Assembly: GCA_017302635.1 (NCBI GenBank)
Contig: JAFLCX010000002.1
Location: 737,193-801,192, forward strand
From: Hyphomicrobiales bacterium
GTDB lineage: Bacteria; Pseudomonadota; Alphaproteobacteria; Rhizobiales; Beijerinckiaceae
Length of the DNA stretch: 64,000 nt
Reading direction: 5' to 3'
Numbering within the stretch: position 1 is the first letter of the stretch; every line of letters begins with the position of its first letter. The notes under the pieces are model-generated. The model saw only the letters and a list, made by a program, of their open reading frames with translations, was not told the DNA's origin and ran no database searches. Below are positions 57,215 through 64,000 of the stretch, in pieces. A program made the position numbers and the translations under genes.

Positions 57215-58168
57215 ATGGCGTTTCGTTGGAAATTCGGCCTCTGCCTGGGGGTCGGGATCAGCTTCCTCCCTCTCGGGACGGTGGGGCATGCCGTCGAGAA
57301 TAATGCACCGCGCACAGCTCCGCTTCACCGCAGCGCCAAGCCGCTGCCGGATGATGGGCCGCGTTTTTTCACCATCCGGCAGCTGATTGCCAAGCAGCGC
57401 GGCGAAAGTGTCCCCGTTTCCGCGCCCCGGCGCAGCATTGAGCTGGCCGGCTCGGCCGACCTTTCAGAGACACTCGGGAATGCCGTGCGAAACCCGTTCA
57501 GCTCGCGCGGGTTCGAGATGTTCGCCTCGGTGAACGAGGCCGTCTCCGAGCAGTGGAAAGAGGTTCAACTGACCTGGAGCAGCGAGAAAAAGCTGGTCGA
57601 GCGCTGCGATCAATCGGGGCGTTGTCAGCGTTCGGCGAGCATCATGACCTCGATCAGCCGGCAGGCCGTCGGACTCGAGGGCATGGAGCAGCTTCGTCTT
57701 GTGAATGCGCGCGTGAACGCCGCGGTGCGGTATCGCTCGGATTTCTCGCAGCATGGTGTCAACGATCTGTGGTCCGCGCCGCTCGGCACGCTCGGCAGGG
57801 CAGGGGATTGCGAAGATTATGTGATTGCGAAGTTTTTCATCCTGCTGGGCTTGGGCATCCCCGAAGATGACATGCGGATCGTGCTGGTGCGTGACAGGCG
57901 TGCGCGCGAAGACCACGCCGTGCTGGCCGTCAAGGGTGAATTCGGCTGGCACCTGCTCGACAACCGCAACAACGCGATCGAGAGCGATCAGAACATGGCG
58001 CATTACCGCCCGATGTTTGCGCTGAACAGCATGCGGATGGAGATGTTCGCGGCGCCCTATGCCGAGGCGGATGATCCGGACCTCAAAGGTGCAATCCTGC
58101 CGGCCAGCGCGGGCGAACCGGATGCCGAGTTCGAGATGCGGCCGGAATTGCGCGGGATTCTGGACTGA
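57215..58168 (+). CDS. BTLCP-family periplasmic cysteine protease, LapG-like
   Basis: This 317-residue protein belongs to the bacterial transglutaminase-like cysteine proteinases (DUF920). The triad is C199 (GRAGDCEDYV), H234 (REDHAVLAV) and D249 (LLDNRN). An N-terminal signal (WKFGLCLGVGISFLPLG) sends it to the periplasm. LapG in pseudomonads cuts the giant adhesin LapA when c-di-GMP is low. AGGTGG six nt upstream supports ATG 57215. No LapD-like inhibitor is in the window, and no LapA-type cleavage motif was found in the giant proteins. Confidence 0.84.
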   Translation: MAFRWKFGLCLGVGISFLPLGTVGHAVENNAPRTAPLHRSAKPLPDDGPRFFTIRQLIAKQRGESVPVSAPRRSIELAGSADLSETLGNAVRNPFSSRGFEMFASVNEAVSEQWKEVQLTWSSEKKLVERCDQSGRCQRSASIMTSISRQAVGLEGMEQLRLVNARVNAAVRYRSDFSQHGVNDLWSAPLGTLGRAGDCEDYVIAKFFILLGLGIPEDDMRIVLVRDRRAREDHAVLAVKGEFGWHLLDNRNNAIESDQNMAHYRPMFALNSMRMEMFAAPYAEADDPDLKGAILPASAGEPDAEFEMRPELRGILD

Positions 58169-58176
58169 CAACAAAA

Positions 58177-58200
58177 AAAGGCGGCCCGAAGGCCGCCTTT
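58177..58200. terminator. Bidirectional terminator
   Basis: AAAGGCGGCC (58177-58186) and GGCCGCCTTT (58191-58200) form a perfect 10-bp stem around CGAA, with A-tracts before and T-rich sequence after. It lies between two converging genes and would stop transcription from both. Confidence 0.9.
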
Positions 58201-58223
58201 GATGTCGTTGGGTGCGATCTCGC

Positions 58224-61200
58224 TCAGTAAAGCTTGATGTCGCTTGCGGTGAGCGTGACCCCGTTCTCGAGTTCAGCCACCAGAAGGCGCCCGGTGCTCG
58301 TGCCACCAGATGGATCATAGTACAGGGTGTTCGTGCTCTCGTCGAAGATGAACCGGACATCAGCGCCGACCGATGTCGTTGCACCGTCCGCCGCGAGGCT
58401 CGCGAAGTGCACCGAGTCCAATGTTCCGGTATTGGCATCCAACTCCGCCAACGCGTTACCAAACTGCGTGGAGCTGGTACCCGAGCGGAAGCTGAGAACA
58501 TCAGAACCTTGCACGAAATCAGTGATGATGTCCGTCCAGGATGAATTCAACTCGTTGCGCGAGGTGTAACGGAACACATCCGCACCATCGTTGCCTGTGA
58601 GGTTATCCGAGCCCGCACCGCCAATGATGACCTCGCCTCCGTCGGTGCCACTGATCGTATCGTCCCCGGCCTGACCATTGATGGTCAGGGTGAAGGGACC
58701 AACGCCGGTGCTGCTGATGATGTTGTCGATGCCCGACAAATCGATGCTGTCCGCCAGGCTCGCGCTGTTCGAACCGGTGATGGAGCGGTTGGCGCCGAAC
58801 AGATCGAGACTCTCGACGCCGGAGATGCTCAGATCCAGAGCCAATCCGGTTGCTGCCGTGAGATTGCCCGTGATGCGGACCGTATCAGTGCCGGTTGAGC
58901 CGGAATCACTGATCAGGTCACCCGTGGCCTGGTTGCCGGAGAGGATATAGAGGTCCGAATCGTCCCCACCATCCATATCGTCGGCGCCAGCGCCACCGGT
59001 GATGGTGTCGTTTCCGCCCCCGCCGCGGATGTAGTCATCGCCGGCATCGCCGTTGATCACTTCATTGGCATCGCCGCCGAAGAACTCGTCTTCGTCCGCA
59101 CCCAGGTCGAACCGCATGGCAGAACCGCCGGAGCCGTTCACATTCGCGCCGTAGACGGTGTCGTTGCCGGCACCGGTCTGGACATCGGCGGTGCCTCCCG
59201 TTGTGAGGAATGTCGTGACCGTCGAGAAATCCAGCGAGTCAGCATTGGCAGTGCCGAGCATGGTACGGTTGTTGAAGGTGATCTGCTCAATGCCAGCCAG
59301 TTCCGTCACGTAGAAATTGGCGCTGGCAGCGTTGATGAGCACATCGGTGCCGCCCGTGCCGGTGTCATCGTAACGATCCGCGCTGGCCTCGCCGGCCGTG
59401 TGGTCTCCCGTCACAATCCGGTACGTGTCATTGCCGTCACCGCCATCGAGGTAGTCAGCACCAGCTCCGCTGCGGATTTCGTTGTTGCCGCTGTTGCCGA
59501 TGATCTCCTGGTCAAATTCATTGCCGAAGAGATTGATGTTGTCGCTGCCCGTGCCTTCGAGGCGTTCGATGGATGCGAGGGGCGCCAGCGTGAAGCTGAC
59601 CGAGCTGCGCACCGTATCGTTGCCCTCGCCATCGATTTCGATGACGGAGTCGCCGGTATTCTGCACGATGTAGATGTCATCGCCATCGCCGCCGGTCAGA
59701 GTATCGATGCCAGCACCGCCTGTGATGGTCTGGCCGAACTCATTGCCGGTCAGGGATACTCCGGCCCCGGAAGTGGTGGAGAGGGACTCGATCTCGCTGC
59801 CAGCCGCCAGCGTATAACCGCCGCTGCTGATCACGGAATCGGTGCCTTCGCCGTCATTCTCGCTAACCGTATCGGTCGGGTTAACGTAATAAGTGTCGTT
59901 TCCGCCGAAGCCAGTGAATATGTTGGAGCCACTACCCGAAGTGAAGGTGTTGTTCCCGCTGTTGCCCTCGACCGTCAGGTCTTCGGTTTGGCCTGTCAGG
60001 TCCACGCTGATGTTCTGCGTACCCTCGATCTGGATCAGCTCGATGTTCTGCAAAGCTGAATTGGATGAGAACGCCAGGTTATCACCATCCGAGCCGGAAA
60101 CCGACAACCTGTCGACGCTGATCGAGTCCGGATTGCTGCCACCGTTGTAGCTGTCGCCGACGGAGTCGATGACCGAGGTCCGGACCAAGTCCTCGCCATC
60201 ACCAGCATCGATGATGTCAGCACCAGCGCCACCATCGATCTCATCATCGCCGCCACCGGCATTGATGGTGTCAGTACCAGCACCGCCGCTCAGAACGTTG
60301 TTGCCGCTGTTGCCAGTGATAACATTGTCGAGGCCATTGCCTGTTCCGTCGATATCTGCCGACCCGGTGAGAGTCAGGTTCTCGACATAATCTCCAAGCG
60401 TGTAGGTGATCGACGAATTCACGGTATCCGTGCCTTCGCCATCAAGCTCAGTGACGGTATCGCCAGCATTATCAACGACATAGGTATCGTTGTTGCCGTC
60501 TCCGAACATGAAGTCAGCGCCAGTGCCGCCGTCGATGATATCGTTGCCATCGCCGCCATAGAGGGTGTCGGCACCTCCGCGTCCAAGGAGGACATCCGCA
60601 CCGCTTGTCCCAGTGAATACGTTGTCCGAGGCAAGGCCCTGCAATGTCGAGACAATCCCACTCGGCGCAGAGTTCGTGCCGGTCACGTCGGAGAGGTCGA
60701 TTGTGCCTCCGAAGTTGTCGAAGTTCACGAGGCCCCAGGGTCCGCGTGCCGTGATCGACACATCAGTGACGGTCGCGCTGGCGAAGGACTGGATCGTGTA
60801 GAACGAGATCACATCGGTCGAGTAGTTGCCGGTCACCGTGACATCGTTGAGCACGAGGTTCCCGGCATCCACGTATCCACCTACGCCCGGCGTGCCGGTG
60901 CGGATGCCTGTGACGCTGAACGCCTTGTCCGGATTGGCCGTGCCTCCGGTTCCCACCGATCCACCGCGGAAGGTCGAGTCTCCGAGGTTTGTGGCCGGCC
61001 CCGTCATCGTGACGTTGTCAACGGTGAGGTTGCCGTTGAACCCGAAGAGGTTGACATGCCCCTGACCGCGCGACCCGGTGACGAGGTGACCGTTGTCGAT
61101 GAAGGTCGAGTTCAGGATCGAGATCGTTCCGACCGTATTGGGGTTGAGCGGGCTCGAGCCATTCGCCGGATGGGCATAGAAGAACCCGATCTGGCTGGCA

Positions 61201-64000
61201 CCGGTGACTGTGACACCATCGAGAATGATGGTGCCGCCATTGACACCCGGAATATCCGCCGAAGAGCTCAGCACCGAAATGCCGTTCGCCTCGCCGGTGG
61301 CATTGATATCGATATTCGCGATGCGCAGGACATCGGCGGCAGCCATATCGTCAGAGACTGCGATATTGCCGTTCAGGTCGACATCGCCCACACCCACAAG
61401 CGCGATCGCCTTGTCGGTGATGGTCAGGTCCTCCGTGTAGACGCCTTCAGCGATCAGGATGGTATCGCCGGAAACAGCCGCATCAATCGCGGCCTGAATG
61501 GTGGCGTAACCACCATTCCCGACCAGCAGGAACCGACCTGCGCCCGCACCGTCCACCACTTCCACATTCGTCAGGGTGTCAGTGCCTTCGCCGCCCGCCG
61601 CAACACTCCAGCCGCTGCCGGAGAGCGTGATCGAGCTTTCAGTGATTGCACCGGAATAGACCGCCACATCGACATTGCCCGCGCCGCCATCGATGATGTC
61701 GTTGCCGCCACCGCCGGTAACCGTGTCATCGCCACCGCCGCCACTGATGGTGTCGCCGTTCGTTCCGCCGACAATCGTGTTGGCGAAGCTGTTGCCGAGC
61801 ACGGTGAAGGCTTCGGTCTGCACCGAGAGATCGAGGTTGGTTGCGCCTGCAACAAGGCCGCTTCCATTCGGCCCGTTGAAGATCGCAATCGTCTCCACCC
61901 CGGAAAGTCCGGTGTCGGAAGCAAAGGTGAAGTTCTGTGCGCCGTGAACAAGCACGGTATCCGCGCCAAGGCCACCTTCGATCGAGCCCGCTGTTTGAGA
62001 GGCTTGATCCAGGATGATCGCATCCGCGCCACCAGCCGCGTCGATGATATCCGCGCCACCGAGACCGCGGATGATGTCCGCGGCACCAGAACCGGTGATG
62101 GTATCGACACCGACCAATGTGCCGACCGCAAGGATCGGACCACCGAAGATCTGCGCACCCGTCACCGCAGCGGTGACGCCTGTGAGATCGAGCGTGTTGG
62201 TGGGATTGGTCGGGAAAGTGCCGCCGATCGATTGCGGTTGCACATAGAGCCCGGTCCAGCCCGCGCTGCCGTTGAGGTTGAGGCCACCTGTCAGATCAAG
62301 GCCACTGAACTCATTGTAGCCGTTGATGTAAACCAGTGCCTTGGCATAGGTGCCGGCAACAGTGACATTGTTGATGTCAATGGCGCCAATCGCACCTTCG
62401 ACATTGCCCGTCGCCGCGCTGGATCCTGTCCAGCCCTGGATGGCGATGCCGTATTGGAGCGATCCTGTGTTCGACACGTTCACATTCGTGAGCGTTGCAT
62501 CGCCCGCAAAGTTGAACAGATGCAGGTCCATCGAACCGGATGCGCCGCCGGTCGAGTTGTTGGTGAAGGACGAGTTCGAGATATTGACGGTGATATCCGT
62601 CAGCCCCGAAGCCGAATTCACGAACAGCCCGTTATGGCTGAAGCCCGAGACCGAGACATTGTCGAGCGTGAGGGTGCCTTCGGCATTGCCATCGGCATCC
62701 GTGAAGGTGATGCCGTTGAGGGTCGCACCGCCCTGCACCGTGACATTCTTGACCGTCACGGCTTCCGTCGCACCGTCCAGCGCGCCGTCCTGAATTGTGA
62801 TCGAGCGGATCACAACATCGCCGGCGACACCGCTTCCGCCTTCGATCGAGACCGGAACATCAATCACAAGATCTTCAGAAGCCGTGTAGGTCGTGCCGGT
62901 GGGCTCGACCACAATGCGGCTGATGCCGGCGAGCGAAATGCCGCCATCCGTGACACCATCGCCGATGGCATCGATCGCACCCTGGATGGTCGCGAAGGTC
63001 GCAACCACATTGCCCGAGCCGTTCAGGACATGAACCGGCTGAGTGAGATCAAGGCCAACCGTGATCGTGGAGGTCGCGGTGTTGCTGTCCGTGCCCTGAT
63101 CATCGGTCACCGTCACGGAGATCGTGCGATCTCCGGTGATCGGGTTGCCACTCGTATTCGAGAAGGTGATGGCCTCCAGCACACTTTCGAAAGCCGCCAG
63201 TGCCAAAGCCGGGCTGGCTGTGAGAGTGAGGGTGACAATACCGGCAGTAGTGACAACATTGCTGCCGTTCAGTGCAGCCCCACCCGAAGTGGTGAATGTG
63301 GCCGTGACACCGGGGGGCAGGGAGCCCGTTGCGAGCAGATCACCAATCTGAGCATTGCTCAGGACAATGGTCGCCTCGCTCACCCCCGAACCATTGTCGA
63401 CATCGGCAATATCGCTGTCGGTATCGACGATGGCCACGCCCGCACCATTGGCCGTGTAGGCACCGGCATAATCAGCACCGGTGGCCGTGGAGGAGTTGTC
63501 GACGTCGAGGTCGATGGTGGGCGCATCATCCGCACCCGACACATTGACCGTGTAGGTCTGCGGCACGAGGGGACCATCGCCATCGCTCACCGTCATGGTG
63601 AAGACGTCGCTGTCGGTCTCGCTGGCGTCGAGCGCCTCGATGGCCGCCGCGTTCTTGGTGTAGGTGTACACACCTGTGGCGGTGTTCACCGTCAGCGTGC
63701 CGTAGGTGCCGACCAGCGTCGAAACGCCGGAGGCAACTGTGCCACCCTGAATGCCATAGGTCAGCGTGTCGCCATCGACATCCGCGCCCACCAGCGTGCC
63801 GGTCAGGCCCGTATCCGTCGTGGTCGAGGCCTGGTCATCTTCCGCCACCGAACCGGCGGTCACAGTCCCGAGCGTGGGCGCATCATCCGCACCCGACACA
63901 TTGACCGTGTAGGTCTGCGGCACGAGGGGACCATCGCCATCGCTCACCGTCATGGTGAAGACGTCGCTGTCGGTCTCGCTGGCGTCGAGCGCCTCGATGG
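58224..64000 (-). CDS. Giant type I secreted RTX/VCBS protein with beta-helix modules (5' end outside window)
   Basis: This gene is open to the window edge and gives at least 1925 residues. In coding order it shows tandem VCBS domains (119 residues), a cadherin-like domain, two right-handed parallel beta-helix modules (FATIQGAIDAI and GYATIQAAIDAAVSGDTILIAEGVYTEDLTI, as in pectate lyases and C5-epimerases), several RTX blocks (GGAGADDMDGGDDSDLY and similar) and a C-terminal secretion signal (ITDFVQGSDVLSF, YYDPSGGTSTGRLLVAELENGVTLTASDIKLY). It converges on the LapG-like gene. It could be an adhesin or a polysaccharide-active enzyme. Confidence 0.9.
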   Translation of the reverse strand, partial: IEALDASETDSDVFTMTVSDGDGPLVPQTYTVNVSGADDAPTLGTVTAGSVAEDDQASTTTDTGLTGTLVGADVDGDTLTYGIQGGTVASGVSTLVGTYGTLTVNTATGVYTYTKNAAAIEALDASETDSDVFTMTVSDGDGPLVPQTYTVNVSGADDAPTIDLDVDNSSTATGADYAGAYTANGAGVAIVDTDSDIADVDNGSGVSEATIVLSNAQIGDLLATGSLPPGVTATFTTSGGAALNGSNVVTTAGIVTLTLTASPALALAAFESVLEAITFSNTSGNPITGDRTISVTVTDDQGTDSNTATSTITVGLDLTQPVHVLNGSGNVVATFATIQGAIDAIGDGVTDGGISLAGISRIVVEPTGTTYTASEDLVIDVPVSIEGGSGVAGDVVIRSITIQDGALDGATEAVTVKNVTVQGGATLNGITFTDADGNAEGTLTLDNVSVSGFSHNGLFVNSASGLTDITVNISNSSFTNNSTGGASGSMDLHLFNFAGDATLTNVNVSNTGSLQYGIAIQGWTGSSAATGNVEGAIGAIDINNVTVAGTYAKALVYINGYNEFSGLDLTGGLNLNGSAGWTGLYVQPQSIGGTFPTNPTNTLDLTGVTAAVTGAQIFGGPILAVGTLVGVDTITGSGAADIIRGLGGADIIDAAGGADAIILDQASQTAGSIEGGLGADTVLVHGAQNFTFASDTGLSGVETIAIFNGPNGSGLVAGATNLDLSVQTEAFTVLGNSFANTIVGGTNGDTISGGGGDDTVTGGGGNDIIDGGAGNVDVAVYSGAITESSITLSGSGWSVAAGGEGTDTLTNVEVVDGAGAGRFLLVGNGGYATIQAAIDAAVSGDTILIAEGVYTEDLTITDKAIALVGVGDVDLNGNIAVSDDMAAADVLRIANIDINATGEANGISVLSSSADIPGVNGGTIILDGVTVTGASQIGFFYAHPANGSSPLNPNTVGTISILNSTFIDNGHLVTGSRGQGHVNLFGFNGNLTVDNVTMTGPATNLGDSTFRGGSVGTGGTANPDKAFSVTGIRTGTPGVGGYVDAGNLVLNDVTVTGNYSTDVISFYTIQSFASATVTDVSITARGPWGLVNFDNFGGTIDLSDVTGTNSAPSGIVSTLQGLASDNVFTGTSGADVLLGRGGADTLYGGDGNDIIDGGTGADFMFGDGNNDTYVVDNAGDTVTELDGEGTDTVNSSITYTLGDYVENLTLTGSADIDGTGNGLDNVITGNSGNNVLSGGAGTDTINAGGGDDEIDGGAGADIIDAGDGEDLVRTSVIDSVGDSYNGGSNPDSISVDRLSVSGSDGDNLAFSSNSALQNIELIQIEGTQNISVDLTGQTEDLTVEGNSGNNTFTSGSGSNIFTGFGGNDTYYVNPTDTVSENDGEGTDSVISSGGYTLAAGSEIESLSTTSGAGVSLTGNEFGQTITGGAGIDTLTGGDGDDIYIVQNTGDSVIEIDGEGNDTVRSSVSFTLAPLASIERLEGTGSDNINLFGNEFDQEIIGNSGNNEIRSGAGADYLDGGDGNDTYRIVTGDHTAGEASADRYDDTGTGGTDVLINAASANFYVTELAGIEQITFNNRTMLGTANADSLDFSTVTTFLTTGGTADVQTGAGNDTVYGANVNGSGGSAMRFDLGADEDEFFGGDANEVINGDAGDDYIRGGGGNDTITGGAGADDMDGGDDSDLYILSGNQATGDLISDSGSTGTDTVRITGNLTAATGLALDLSISGVESLDLFGANRSITGSNSASLADSIDLSGIDNIISSTGVGPFTLTINGQAGDDTISGTDGGEVIIGGAGSDNLTGNDGADVFRYTSRNELNSSWTDIITDFVQGSDVLSFRSGTSSTQFGNALAELDANTGTLDSVHFASLAADGATTSVGADVRFIFDESTNTLYYDPSGGTSTGRLLVAELENGVTLTASDIKLY
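63541..64000 (-). repeat. Tandem VCBS repeat of 357 bp
   Basis: One complete 357-bp unit (63541-63897) and the start of a second (63898-64000) are visible. The 103 bp available for comparison are identical. Each unit encodes a 119-residue VCBS domain containing VAEDDQASTTTDTGLTGTLV and SDVFTMTVSDGDGPLVPQTY. More copies probably lie beyond the window edge. Confidence 0.9.

Noticed and set aside
57031..57315. Minus-strand open frames in the gap before the LapG-like gene
   Set aside because: They overlap the signal peptide region of the protease gene, lack motifs and have no ribosome binding site.

Overview
The window reads as a chromosomal segment of a GC-rich alphaproteobacterium, most likely of the order Hyphomicrobiales (Rhizobiales). 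The indicators are a form II aerobic CO dehydrogenase-type cluster in the order S-L-M, a C-P lyase operon carrying a DUF1045 gene and a hexapeptide acetyltransferase, a Rhodobacter-type PmtA, a PlcP/Agt pair, and dense operons joined by ATGA and GTGA overlaps. I cannot name the genus. No rRNA, tRNA, CRISPR array or intact insertion sequence was found.

Layout. (1) 108-10260: molybdenum hydroxylase of the form II CODH family (small, large and FAD subunits), then a LysE-type exporter and a chain of coupled accessory genes: MoxR/CoxD ATPase, a YkgJ-type cysteine-cluster protein, CoxE-type VWA protein, XdhC split into two genes, and a MoeA-like/MobA-like pair. (2) 10254-13960: a BcsS-like outer-membrane protein, ExoD, and an intact GGDEF-EAL protein. 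(3) 14064-19629: housekeeping genes (RadC, methionine aminopeptidase, FkbM methyltransferase, CinA-like protein, Gpt, acyl-CoA/ACP synthetase). (4) 19678-31924, minus strand: a complete phosphonate operon, phnC-D-D-E-E-G-H-I-J-K-L-acetyltransferase-M-N-DUF1045. (5) 32130-37433: a TPP riboswitch controlling thiC-thiM-thiE-thiD, with an orphan TRAP-type binding protein coupled to thiD. (6) 37436-40060: pmtA diverging from plcP-agt, a phosphate-starvation lipid-remodelling module. (7) 41407 to the end: a secretion island with two giant RTX proteins, a complete type I secretion system (TolC, ABC ATPase, HlyD), a LapG-like cysteine protease, and an unrecognised membrane-anchored protein.

How it fits together. 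Phosphorus limitation is the clearest theme. Pho-box-like sequences lie upstream of phnC, upstream of phnG, and as a back-to-back pair between pmtA and plcP. PhoB could therefore switch on phosphonate use and replacement of phospholipids by glycolipids together. The second theme is surface attachment: two type I secreted giant proteins, a LapG-like protease, c-di-GMP turnover and exopolysaccharide genes. The first giant gene contains four 291-bp tandem copies, the last two identical as read, and four roughly 1.13-kb RTX mega-repeats, so its length is likely to vary. The second giant gene runs off the right edge.
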